A stretch of 17,485 nt of DNA from positions 1 through 17,485 of the forward strand of contig DCXX01000064.1 of assembly GCA_002329125.1 (NCBI GenBank), written 5' to 3'. Made by a program: the position numbers and the translations under genes. This DNA is from Fidelibacterota bacterium UBA2125 (lineage in GTDB: Bacteria; Fidelibacterota; Marinisomatia; Marinisomatales; S15-B10). The notes beneath the pieces were generated by a model that searched no databases, had not been told where the DNA came from, and was given only the letters and a program-made list of their open reading frames with translations. Position 1 is the first letter of the stretch; each line of letters begins with the position of its first letter. Of the stretch, positions 8,119 to 14,967 are shown piece after piece.

Positions 8119-8652
8119 TTATATCAATTCGATCTTTAATCTCTCAAGTTGACCATGAAGAGAACCATCTAAAAAGAGATTATCCATGCGCAACTTAATC
8201 CCCCCGATTAGGGATTCATCTATTTCAGTTGACATTTCAACCTGTTTCGCCATGGATGATTCAAGCATCAGTGAAATATTGTTAATTTCATCTTCATCCA
8301 ATTCTTCAGCTGTGTAGGCTTTCACCACCAGTAAATTCAGTTCGCGCTGCCGTCTCGTTTCTACCCAGCACTGAATGCCACTCATGAGGCGATATTCTCT
8401 TTTCTCAGAAAGGATACCAAAAAGTGTTGATACAAGCGGGTGAGAATTAATACCCAGCACTTTGCCAACTATAGCACCTTTCTGATCGCTTTCAATTCTC
8501 CGAGAATTGAAGAACGCACGAAACGAAGCATCCCGCTTTAACAACTGGTTAACAAGAGAAAGAGAGTGACACACCTCTTCAACTACTCCCATTTCCTTGG
8601 CAGCGTTGAACAGTGCTTCACCGTACTGCTTAGCTCTGCGGTTAAGCCTCAT
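8119..8652 (-). CDS. atpH: F1Fo ATP synthase delta subunit
   Basis: A 177-residue peripheral-stalk subunit that ties b to the top of F1. The protein opens MRLNRRAKQYGEALFNAAKE, the usual delta N-terminus, and ends with the family signature around DESLIGGIKLRMDNLFLDGSLHGQL. The frame stays open upstream to an ATG at 8766, but that would add 38 residues translated from inside atpF. The start at 8652 has AGGAAAG (8663-8657) in front of it and gives the normal family length, so I chose it. It overlaps the atpF stop by 11 bases, which suggests coupled translation. Confidence 0.95.
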   Translation of the reverse strand: MRLNRRAKQYGEALFNAAKEMGVVEEVCHSLSLVNQLLKRDASFRAFFNSRRIESDQKGAIVGKVLGINSHPLVSTLFGILSEKREYRLMSGIQCWVETRRQRELNLLVVKAYTAEELDEDEINNISLMLESSMAKQVEMSTEIDESLIGGIKLRMDNLFLDGSLHGQLERLKIELI

Positions 8653-9148
8653 TAATCTTTCCTGCTTTGTCGAGGGATTCTTTAATAAGTGCCATATTCT
8701 CCTTTTTGGAAAGATTCTTGCGAATGAGCTTTTCAGCGACCTGAATGGAAAGTGTCGCCACTTCACCGCGAATGTCGCTAATAGCCTGTTCCTTCTCGAC
8801 GGTAATCTGTTTTTCAGCCCGAGCTACGATTGTGTTGGCTTTCTCTTTTGCTTTCGTCTCAATCTCATCCCGGACCTTTTCAGCGGCCACTTTACCATCA
8901 GAAACTATGGACTGGGCTTCGGCACGTGCTTTGCCAATAATTTCTTCACCCTCGGCACTAAGACGCTCCAATTTCTGTTGTGCTTCATCAGCCTTTTCCA
9001 GAGAGGAACGAATCTTCTCTTCTCTCTCTGACAACGCCTTGAGAAGCGGCTTCCAGGCAAATTTTGCCAGAAGGGAAAAAAGCAGCAAAAAAGTGAGAAT
9101 GGTCCAGACGTAAAGTCCAGGATCTAACTGAACGAGCGGATTATTCAT
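8642..9148 (-). CDS. atpF: F1Fo ATP synthase b subunit
   Basis: A 168-residue stator subunit. One N-terminal membrane helix (about residues 13-30, YVWTILTFLLLFSLLAKFAW) anchors a long, charged, Ala/Glu/Lys-rich helix (about 38-160) that dimerises and reaches up to delta. The FAWKPLLKALSEREEKI junction is characteristic of the b family. Only one b-type gene is present, so the stalk should be a homodimer rather than b/b'. It starts 17 bases after atpE and overlaps atpH by 11 bases. Confidence 0.97.
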   Translation of the reverse strand: MNNPLVQLDPGLYVWTILTFLLLFSLLAKFAWKPLLKALSEREEKIRSSLEKADEAQQKLERLSAEGEEIIGKARAEAQSIVSDGKVAAEKVRDEIETKAKEKANTIVARAEKQITVEKEQAISDIRGEVATLSIQVAEKLIRKNLSKKENMALIKESLDKAGKINEA

Positions 9149-9165
9149 TGTTCGTTTTCAGCTAA

Positions 9166-9384
9166 TTAGCTGAAAAAGAGCATTGCGAATGTGAGGGCCT
9201 CACCGATGATGGCCACCCCTTCCAAAAGAAAAAGGGGAAGGTTTACGGCTGCAGTGATTTCGGACGCTGCTTCCGGTTGACGTGCGATGCTTTCCGCGGC
9301 GGCGGCGGCGAATTTGCCAATGCCGAGACTTGCACCAAAAACAATCAAGCCCATACCAAGCGGCAGAAAAGTTGTGGCTTCCAT
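9166..9384 (-). CDS. atpE: F1Fo ATP synthase c subunit (proteolipid)
   Basis: A 72-residue two-helix hairpin that forms the rotor ring. The polar loop ARQPEA (34-39) fixes the alignment and places the ion-binding carboxylate at E55 (LLEG). The position of Gln32 in the Ilyobacter Na+ enzyme is I22 here, and the residue after E55 is Gly rather than Ser, so H+ rather than Na+ coupling is expected. Two oddities are visible: the helix-1 glycine motif reads GASLGIG, with Ser19 replacing a Gly, and helix 2 holds a second carboxylate, E62, seven residues after E55. A strong Shine-Dalgarno (AGGAGA, 9399-9394) sits nine bases before the ATG, as expected for a subunit needed in many copies. Confidence 0.97.
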   Translation of the reverse strand: MEATTFLPLGMGLIVFGASLGIGKFAAAAAESIARQPEAASEITAAVNLPLFLLEGVAIIGEALTFAMLFFS

Positions 9385-9393
9385 GTGTTGCTA

Positions 9394-9399
9394 TCTCCT
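9394..9399 (-). promoter_or_regulatory. Strong ribosome binding site of atpE
   Basis: AGGAGA on the minus strand, nine bases before the atpE ATG, is among the best Shine-Dalgarno matches in the operon. Several other cistrons rely on overlaps and weaker matches, so this fits the higher demand for the c subunit. Confidence 0.7.
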
Positions 9400-9404
9400 A
9401 TTAA

Positions 9405-10295
9405 TTAGTGATGAACGTTAATGGCCATCCCGATAAAGACAGCCGACAGTAGTGAAAAAACATAAGCTTGAACCAGCGTCACAATAATCTCTAATCCTGT
9501 TAAAGCTGAAGCTATTGGGACAGAGAAAGCGGCTATACCTAAACCGGCTGCTGTAGTATGAAATACTTCAGCGAAAATTGCAATAAATGAAAGAATTGCC
9601 AGAATGGCAATATGACCACCGGTCATGTTTGCCGCAAGCCGCATTGTAAGGGCGAACGGCTTAACAAACATACCGATGATCTCTATAGGAATCAGTATGA
9701 TGTAAACAGGCAGGGCAAGTCCGTGTGGAACAAGATTCTTCCAGTGAGCAAAAAAACCGTGAGCCCGTGTACCAGCAATGATGATTGCAATGAATGTTAT
9801 AGAGGCGAGAGCCGCCGTCACAACAAAATTGCCCGTTGCGGTAGACCCGCCGTGTAACAGATTATTCACAAAGGCGTGATCGTTGTTCGGTTCAACACCA
9901 AATACAAACCTCGCCACCGCACCGATAGTATCAAAAATGGGAATAAGACCAAGAGCATTGGCAACAAGAATGAAAAAGAAGTAACTCAAAATCAAAGGGG
10001 CCCACGTATCAACCCATTTGGGTCCCACATTCGGTTTTACAACCGAATCTTTGATAAAGGAGACCACCGCCTCCAAAACATTTGCCATACCGGTAGGTAC
10101 GCCCTCTTTATTCTTGAGGTAAGCCCTTATGGGCAATATAACCCCCGTCGCTACAATAGCTGCCGTGATCCATAGCATGAGAACATGTTTTGTGATGGAA
10201 AAATCGATCCCAAAGATGGTGGGTAAATGAATAATGGGATGGTGAATATCTGAGTTGGAAATATGATGGATGATGTAATCACCCACCTGATCCAT
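9405..10295 (-). CDS. atpB: F1Fo ATP synthase a subunit
   Basis: A 296-residue membrane stator subunit that forms the proton half-channels. The essential arginine is R219 in KPFALTMRLAANM (E. coli R210). Nine residues later H228 stands where E. coli has E219, and E269 stands where E. coli has H245: the reciprocal swap seen in many other a subunits. The C-terminal helix has the conserved Q276 in LVQAY. The frame stays open upstream to ATGs at 10391 and 10337, but these overlap the preceding gene. The ATG at 10295 comes 19 bases after that gene's stop with GGGAAG just upstream, so I prefer it. The N-terminal periplasmic stretch is rich in histidine (H10, H11, H18, H19, H23). Identity is certain; the start is fairly sure. 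Confidence 0.93.
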   Translation of the reverse strand: MDQVGDYIIHHISNSDIHHPIIHLPTIFGIDFSITKHVLMLWITAAIVATGVILPIRAYLKNKEGVPTGMANVLEAVVSFIKDSVVKPNVGPKWVDTWAPLILSYFFFILVANALGLIPIFDTIGAVARFVFGVEPNNDHAFVNNLLHGGSTATGNFVVTAALASITFIAIIIAGTRAHGFFAHWKNLVPHGLALPVYIILIPIEIIGMFVKPFALTMRLAANMTGGHIAILAILSFIAIFAEVFHTTAAGLGIAAFSVPIASALTGLEIIVTLVQAYVFSLLSAVFIGMAINVHH

Positions 10296-10314
10296 TACAC
10301 TTCCCGAGGTATTT

Positions 10315-10710
10315 TCACTTCCCGCCACTGTTGTCATCCCGAGCTCGCGAACCTTTAAAAACTGACCTAATAAAAAACGCTTCAAGCACATGAAGCGTAA
10401 TAAAATAGCCTATGAAGCTAATAAAAAAGGGGCGTTCATTGAAAGAAGAAAAAGCAACTATTCCCATCATATAAACTCCGTATATGACCAGTTTTCCAAT
10501 GAATGATTTTATCATGAAAGAAGTCAGTTTACCGGGATCGCTGGTAAAGATGGCCTGAATCTTTGTGACTGTAAGTAGACCAATAACCAGAGGCACAATC
10601 ATACCCAAGAATAGCTCAGAAATGTAATCTTTAATAATAATCCAGGAGATGAGGAACCAGGAACCAAAACAAAACACAATGAGAATAAAAGAGAAGCGAT
10701 TTAAGCTCAT
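10315..10710 (-). CDS. Four-helix membrane protein in the atpI position
   Basis: A 131-residue hydrophobic protein with four probable membrane helices (about 7-26, 31-49, 68-86 and 92-114) and a short charged tail. Its position between atpZ and atpB, size and topology match the AtpI (ATP synthase protein I) family, whose members assist c-ring assembly or Mg2+ supply. The sequence itself holds no motif that I can use to prove this, so the name is by context. The ATG overlaps the atpZ stop by four bases (ATGA), and its own stop lies 19 bases before my atpB start. Confidence 0.75.
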   Translation of the reverse strand: MSLNRFSFILIVFCFGSWFLISWIIIKDYISELFLGMIVPLVIGLLTVTKIQAIFTSDPGKLTSFMIKSFIGKLVIYGVYMMGIVAFSSFNERPFFISFIGYFITLHVLEAFFIRSVFKGSRARDDNSGGK

Positions 10711-10958
10711 CTATCACGCCAAATCACTTTCGCCATTTCGTACAGACCCACCACAATCCCACAGGCAACACCTATCATAAACCAGAGAGGAAAAGATTCA
10801 CGCCACTTATCAATAAAATAACCGATACCTCCCAGAAGAATAATAGCTCCCGCCTGAACGTAAACTGCCCCGATATACGGACCTGCCTGACGCAATGATT
10901 CCGACATCCGCCGAAATGTACTGGTGGTGAAATTTTTGCTTTCCTGATTGGAACTCAA
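10707..10958 (-). CDS. atpZ: AtpZ/AtpI-family small membrane protein
   Basis: An 83-residue protein with a polar N-terminus and two membrane helices (about 28-49 and 57-75). The sequence around GPYIGAVYVQAGAIILLGGIGYFIDKW and the ending GLYEMAKVIWRDR resemble the AtpZ (ATPase_gene1) family, which sits at the head of many atp operons and in alkaliphilic Bacillus associates with AtpI and the synthase. The start is TTG at 10958-10956, overlapping the bactofilin TGA stop (TTGA). No ATG fits before the first helix other than an internal one at residue 18. The TTG matches the coupling pattern of atpC. Family confidence is good; the exact role is unresolved even in studied species. Confidence 0.82.
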   Translation of the reverse strand: MSSNQESKNFTTSTFRRMSESLRQAGPYIGAVYVQAGAIILLGGIGYFIDKWRESFPLWFMIGVACGIVVGLYEMAKVIWRDR

Positions 10959-11392
10959 TTACTGTATGGAGAAGGAGACTCTTCGGTCGGTAATTCAGGC
11001 TTCTCCTGAGCAACGGGTCCGTCAAGCTGACGTTTTTCACTTTCTGGAGGCGGTTGATTTGTACCAATATCACACCGCCCCTCAAAACTGGCCCCCTCCT
11101 CAATAACAAGCTGCTTATATACAATATCTCCGTGAACTTTGGAATCACCTCTCAAAACAACCTTCCCCGCCTGTACATTGCCATGAACAGTTCCGCCCAC
11201 TGTCGCCTCTCCTGCTTCGATGTCACCTTCAATGGTACCGGTCCTTGTGACGCGAACTGTACCGGAAGTCTTTACATTGCCCATCACTTTTCCGGAAATG
11301 ATGGCACCACCCTTCAAGACAATCTCACCAGTGATGACAGCGTCTTCGCCAATCATTGTTTCGACGTGCTTCTGATTATCTCTTTTCATCAT
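10955..11392 (-). CDS. Bactofilin (polymer-forming cytoskeletal protein)
   Basis: A 145-residue bactofilin. Residues about 13-105 form the Gly/Val-rich right-handed beta-helix repeats (ITGEIVLKGGAIISGKVMGNV, IEGDIEAGEATVGGTVHGNV, VHGDIVYKQLVIEEGASFEG). The tail from about 111 is disordered and rich in Pro/Glu. Bactofilins self-assemble into nucleotide-independent filaments under the membrane and place cell-wall enzymes. The gene begins inside the end of the M23 peptidase gene (17 bases shared from the first ATG; a second ATG follows directly and is equally possible). Its stop overlaps atpZ. Adjacent bactofilin and M23 genes form a recurrent cell-shape pair, as with Helicobacter CcmA and Csd1. 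Confidence 0.93.
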   Translation of the reverse strand: MMKRDNQKHVETMIGEDAVITGEIVLKGGAIISGKVMGNVKTSGTVRVTRTGTIEGDIEAGEATVGGTVHGNVQAGKVVLRGDSKVHGDIVYKQLVIEEGASFEGRCDIGTNQPPPESEKRQLDGPVAQEKPELPTEESPSPYSN

Positions 11393-12158
11393 CTTCCAGT
11401 GTCATATAGTCTGATCTATACTCCGCTATAAAAAACGCCGGGTCGACGACTTTCCCGTCTTTCCAGATCTCAAAATGCAAATGGGGTCCACTGGTAACTC
11501 CGGTCTCTCCCACCAGTGCAATCAGTTCACCCCGCTTTACGCGCTGTTTCTCTTTCACAAGATTCTGCACGTTGTGACCGTAAAGCGAAAAATAGCCGTT
11601 GCCGTGGGAGATAATGATCAGATTTCCATAAGGGTGATGCCAGCCAGAAAAAACGACGAGGCCATCAGCAGTTGAGTGAACGGCTGTCCGCACCGGTGCA
11701 GCCACATCCAGCCCGGTGTGTCCCTGATGGGTAGAGGACGCTCCTTCCGAGAATAACTGCGAAACAAAACCGTAGACAGGCACATGTGAAGGTACATTCT
11801 CCAGGTAAGAAACGGGAATTGTTTGAGGAAATTCTTCACCACCTGATGCAACAGGTTCTTTTGTGGCCGGAACGCCCATGGATTGCCTAACGTATATATC
11901 CATCTCCTGTATACGCTGAAGGTCGCGAATCATTTCAACCACTTCCTTTCTCTCGCTCCTCATTTTTTCATTATCAGCGTTCAAATCAGTAATTTGTTTG
12001 AGTTGACCGGCAGAGTATATGAGCGCAGTGATACCACCAACCACGGAAACAAATACAACCAGCACAAGAAATCGAAGACCGCTCCGACTAAGCCGAAACC
12101 GTCTGGTTTTTTCTTCCTTTTCCGAAACAAACAGAATTGTGTATTTATCACCAGCCAT
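11376..12158 (-). CDS. M23-family (LytM) peptidoglycan endopeptidase, membrane anchored
   Basis: A 260-residue protein with a short cytoplasmic basic N-terminus, one membrane helix (about 29-49), a coiled-coil-like linker (about 52-92) and a C-terminal LytM domain (about 130-245). The Zn2+ ligands are H147 and D151 (HTGLD) and H228 (HLH); H195 (YGH) and H226 are the other active-site histidines, so all catalytic residues are present. It should cut peptide cross-links of peptidoglycan in the periplasm. The topology and overlap with the bactofilin gene suggest that the bactofilin localises it. The ATG starts three bases after the parB stop. Confidence 0.93.
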   Translation of the reverse strand: MAGDKYTILFVSEKEEKTRRFRLSRSGLRFLVLVVFVSVVGGITALIYSAGQLKQITDLNADNEKMRSERKEVVEMIRDLQRIQEMDIYVRQSMGVPATKEPVASGGEEFPQTIPVSYLENVPSHVPVYGFVSQLFSEGASSTHQGHTGLDVAAPVRTAVHSTADGLVVFSGWHHPYGNLIIISHGNGYFSLYGHNVQNLVKEKQRVKRGELIALVGETGVTSGPHLHFEIWKDGKVVDPAFFIAEYRSDYMTLEDDEKR

Positions 12159-12161
12159 GCT

Positions 12162-13034
12162 TTAGTCTTCAATCTCTGAAAAAAGTTCCAGGAGTCGCTC
12201 GAGGTCATAGCTAGAAAAATAGCTGATTTCAATGGTGCCCCCTTTTCGCTTAGGGGTGATAGAGACTTTAGTGCCAAAAATTGAAATCAGATCATTTTCC
12301 AACTTTCTGATGTCTGCCGATTTGGTGAGCTTCAGTTTTTTCTGCCGCTTTTTGACGGGAGCCTTGCCGTTACTCATCTGCGTCACAAGTTCTTCCACAA
12401 TGCGAACCGATTCCTGCCTTTCCACAATCCGTTTCCAAAGCAGTAACATTTGAGAGGTCTTTTTCAGCCCCAACAGGGCGCGGGCATGCCCGGCAGTGAT
12501 TTCATTCTTCCGCAAGCTTTCAATCACTTCTACCGGCAACTTGAGCAGCCTCAGCGTATTTGAAATATTGGCACGGCTTTTCCCTACCGCCTTAGCAATT
12601 GCCGTATGAGACAGCTTATAGTTGCTGTTGAGCACGGCATAAGCTTCAGCCTCTTCCACGACATTGAGATTCTCCCGCTGGATGTTTTCAATAAGCGCCA
12701 TCTCCATCATTTCAACATCGTCTTCGATCTCCAAAACATGAATCGGCACTTCCGTGAGGCCTGCCAGCTTCGCTGCCCGAAGACGCCTCTCTCCGGCTAT
12801 CAGTTCATAACCTTTATTCCGGGTCCGCACGGTGATGGGCTGTATGATACCCTTTTCACGTATGGATTCAGCCAATTCCTTAAGGCTTTTTTCATCGAAT
12901 TTCTGCCGGGGTTGATGCGGATTCGGAGAGACAAGTTTTAAGGGTACATGAAAGATAGGATTAGTCTGGGCCGACTCATCCGTCGTCTCACGAATAAGAG
13001 CGTTTATTCCTCTACCTAGCCTTTTTGTTGCCAC
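12162..13034 (-). CDS. parB: Chromosome partitioning protein ParB
   Basis: A 290-residue ParB. It opens KRLGRGINALI, the ParA-stimulating N-terminus. The CTP-binding/clamp region holds GERRLRA (81-87) and ENIQRENLN (116-124), and a helix-turn-helix for parS binding follows (about 143-166). A basic linker (KKRQKKLKLTK) leads to the C-terminal dimerisation domain. The start is GTG at 13034, inside the end of parA (23 bases shared), with AGGAGA (13049-13044) nine bases upstream; this start begins the conserved N-terminus exactly. I found no canonical parS (GTTTCACGTGAAAC-like) in the window. Confidence 0.96.
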   Translation of the reverse strand: MATKRLGRGINALIRETTDESAQTNPIFHVPLKLVSPNPHQPRQKFDEKSLKELAESIREKGIIQPITVRTRNKGYELIAGERRLRAAKLAGLTEVPIHVLEIEDDVEMMEMALIENIQRENLNVVEEAEAYAVLNSNYKLSHTAIAKAVGKSRANISNTLRLLKLPVEVIESLRKNEITAGHARALLGLKKTSQMLLLWKRIVERQESVRIVEELVTQMSNGKAPVKKRQKKLKLTKSADIRKLENDLISIFGTKVSITPKRKGGTIEISYFSSYDLERLLELFSEIED

Positions 13035-13788
13035 GGTTAAGCATCTCCTGAACCAAAGTTAAGTAATCCTGAGCACCGGGTGAATTGGCTTCGTACAGTA
13101 AGATCGGTTTGCCGAAACTGGGTGCTTCACCAAGCCGTACATTTCGTCTGATAACGGTTTTAAACGTTTTCCCGTTGAAATATTGTCGAACCTCTTTTTC
13201 AACCTGTTTCGAAAGATTGAGCCGGCCGTCATACATTGTTATGAGAACGCCTTCAATATCGAGCTTGGTGTTCAGGTGGCGTTGTACGAGACGGATGGTC
13301 TGAAGTAATTGGCTCAATCCCTCAAGGGCAAAATATTCACACTGAATTGGGATGAGAACAGAGTCGGAGGAGGAGAGTGCGTTCAAAGTCAATAATCCCA
13401 GCGAAGGTGGACAGTCCAGCAGGACATAATCGTATTTCTTCACTTGTCTCTTAATACAGTCCCGGAGCCGATACTCTCTCGCCAACATCCCTACGAGTTC
13501 TATCTCGGCACCCACAAGATCATGGGTGCTAGGCACTAGATCGAGGTATTCTAAAGCTGTTTTCCTGATCCCCTTGGACATGGGCTTCTCCCTGATAAGA
13601 ACGTCATAAATTGTCGTTCCATTGGGGGCGAACATTTCAGAAAGACCTGTGGTTGCGTTGGATTGAGGGTCCAGGTCAACGAGAAGCGTTTTGAATTCAG
13701 AAACAGCCAAGCTCGCCGCCACATTAATGGCTGTGGTCGTCTTGCCGACACCACCTTTCTGATTGGCAAATGCAATTATCTTTCCCAT
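13012..13788 (-). CDS. parA: Chromosome partitioning ATPase ParA
   Basis: A 258-residue ParA/Soj ATPase with the deviant Walker A motif KGGVGKTT at 11-18 (signature lysine K11, second lysine K16), and Walker B-type LLDCPPSLG. No N-terminal HTH is present, so it is the short chromosomal type (type Ib-like length), not the plasmid SopA type. ATP-bound dimers bind DNA non-specifically and move ParB-parS complexes. It is the first gene of the minus-strand run and faces the divergent tdh gene over a 153-base control region. The ATG is well placed; the upstream ribosome site is weak (GGA). Confidence 0.96.
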   Translation of the reverse strand: MGKIIAFANQKGGVGKTTTAINVAASLAVSEFKTLLVDLDPQSNATTGLSEMFAPNGTTIYDVLIREKPMSKGIRKTALEYLDLVPSTHDLVGAEIELVGMLAREYRLRDCIKRQVKKYDYVLLDCPPSLGLLTLNALSSSDSVLIPIQCEYFALEGLSQLLQTIRLVQRHLNTKLDIEGVLITMYDGRLNLSKQVEKEVRQYFNGKTFKTVIRRNVRLGEAPSFGKPILLYEANSPGAQDYLTLVQEMLNRGNKKAR

Positions 13789-13814
13789 GCGATTCCGACG
13801 AAGTGAGGAAGATT

Positions 13815-13843
13815 AATTTAACCCGAGACTCATCCAGAAACAA
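13815..13843 (-). promoter_or_regulatory. parA: Weak candidate promoter for parA
   Basis: Minus-strand TTGTTT (13843-13838) and TAAATT (13820-13815) are 17 bases apart, which would start transcription about 20 bases before the parA ATG. The boxes match the sigma-70 consensus at only three and four of six positions. It is the best pair I found in the gap, but this is weak evidence. Confidence 0.25.
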
Positions 13844-13857
13844 GGTGTCTTACGACG

Positions 13858-13876
13858 ACTTTCTCGTCGAGAAAGT
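13858..13876. promoter_or_regulatory. 19-bp perfect palindrome in the parA/tdh divergent region
   Basis: ACTTTCTCGTCGAGAAAGT has nine-base arms about a single central T (13867). It lies 13 bases upstream of the proposed tdh -35 box and about 70 bases from parA, a natural place for an operator serving one or both genes. A second inverted repeat (CGACGA 13853-13858 with TCGTCG 13864-13869, five-base loop) overlaps it and cannot pair at the same time. No T-run follows on either strand, so it is not an intrinsic terminator. Confidence 0.6.
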
Positions 13877-13889
13877 TCCTAATTTATTC

Positions 13890-13918
13890 TTGCGGAGGCG
13901 AGACATCCCGCCTATATT
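13890..13918 (+). promoter_or_regulatory. Candidate sigma-70-type promoter of tdh-kbl
   Basis: TTGCGG (13890-13895) and TATATT (13913-13918) are separated by exactly 17 bases. The -10 box matches at five of six positions, the -35 only at the first three. Transcription would begin near 13925, giving a leader of under 25 bases with no Shine-Dalgarno visible before the start codon. Confidence 0.45.
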
Positions 13919-13941
13919 GCACGCAAGATTTCCACCTTTAT

Positions 13942-14967
13942 TTGACCGTGCGAAAACCCGTTATCCTTATTACCGGTGCCAATGGCGAAATCGGCCAGGG
14001 GCTGATCAAAGCTATTGCTGAACGTGACGATTCAAATATAGTGGCACTGGACCTGGATTCGCTTGACAGCAAGGTGAAACCAATGGTTCGGGATGCTGTG
14101 ACAGCAAATATACTAGATACCAATATCCTTGAACGAATCAACGCCAAATATGAGATATCAACCATCTACCATTTAGCTGCGATCCTCAGCACTCGGGCCG
14201 AATTTTCTCCCCACATCGCTCACGACGTCAATGTGGGCGGTACGCTCAATCTTTTGAAAATCGCTGTGGAGCAAGCATCCAGTCAGGGAAAAGCAGTGAA
14301 GTTTTTCTTCCCCAGTTCCATCGCTGTGTACGGCATGGGCGGCCGTGAAGAAAAAGAGAACTCAGGTGCAGTAACAGAAGATCAGTACTGCCGGCCTGAA
14401 ACCATGTATGGCTGCAACAAGCTCTACTGCGAGCATCTCGGAAGATATTATTCCAAATATTATCAGCGCCTTTCAGCTGTTTCCTCCGGTGGCATGATCG
14501 ATTTCAGGGCTATCCGATTCCCCGGCCTCATCAGTGCGGATACGGTACCGTCTGGCGGCACCAGCGACTACGGACCGGAGATGATCCATGCGGTAGCGCA
14601 GGGAGAACCTTACGCCTGTTTTGTCCGGCCGGACACCACCATGCCGTTCATGACAATGCCCGATGCCATTTCGGCCATGGAAAGCTTCATGAAAACTGAC
14701 GCCAAATCACTTACCAGAACGGTTTACCACATATCATCTTTTTCGGTCTCCGCCCAGGATTTTGCTGACAAGATTTCGAACCTTTACAATAAAAGTGAAA
14801 TCTTATTTAAGGTGAGCGATAAGCGCCAGGCCATTGTTGATAGCTGGCCTGCGGAACTGAACGACATAGCAGCACGAAAAGACTGGGGTTGGGAACCGAG
14901 ATTCGACTTTGATTCCGCCTTTGATAATTATCTGGTCCCGGAGATCAACAAAAGATATGGGGAATAA
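13942..14967 (+). CDS. tdh: L-threonine 3-dehydrogenase, SDR (epimerase-like) type
   Basis: A 341-residue NAD-dependent enzyme of the extended short-chain dehydrogenase family. The Rossmann motif GANGEIG is at 12-18, the NAD-selecting aspartate at D37, and the catalytic set S125/S126 (PSSIAVYG) with Y156 and K160 (YGCNK). IRFPGLIS and GGTSDYGPEM are characteristic of the SDR-type threonine dehydrogenases of animals, Flavobacterium and Cupriavidus, which are unrelated to the zinc-dependent Tdh of E. coli. It oxidises threonine to 2-amino-3-ketobutyrate, which the next gene uses. The start is either TTG at 13942 or GTG at 13948, two codons apart; neither has a ribosome site and I cannot decide. 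It begins a plus-strand operon with kbl 55 bases downstream. Confidence 0.88.
   Translation: MTVRKPVILITGANGEIGQGLIKAIAERDDSNIVALDLDSLDSKVKPMVRDAVTANILDTNILERINAKYEISTIYHLAAILSTRAEFSPHIAHDVNVGGTLNLLKIAVEQASSQGKAVKFFFPSSIAVYGMGGREEKENSGAVTEDQYCRPETMYGCNKLYCEHLGRYYSKYYQRLSAVSSGGMIDFRAIRFPGLISADTVPSGGTSDYGPEMIHAVAQGEPYACFVRPDTTMPFMTMPDAISAMESFMKTDAKSLTRTVYHISSFSVSAQDFADKISNLYNKSEILFKVSDKRQAIVDSWPAELNDIAARKDWGWEPRFDFDSAFDNYLVPEINKRYGE

Noticed and set aside
8653..8766. 38-residue N-terminal extension of AtpH
   Set aside because: It is translated from within atpF, is unlike delta subunits, and a start with a good ribosome site exists at 8652.
8919..8928. CACGTG core as a parS site
   Set aside because: It sits in atpF with flanks unlike the TTTC/GAAA of parS and is not otherwise palindromic.
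8597..9031. 144-codon plus-strand frame opposite atpF/atpH
   Set aside because: Antisense to well-conserved subunits; the Phe/Leu-rich product resembles the complement of the charged b-subunit helix, not a real membrane protein.
10296..10391. Longer AtpB starts at 10391 or 10337
   Set aside because: Both overlap the upstream gene, and the ATG at 10295 has GGGAAG in front and begins the typical a-subunit N-terminus. The 10337 start is not fully excluded.
13789..13941. Replication origin with DnaA boxes
   Set aside because: ParAB often lies near the origin, but I see no TTATNCACA cluster or AT-rich unwinding repeats in this gap.
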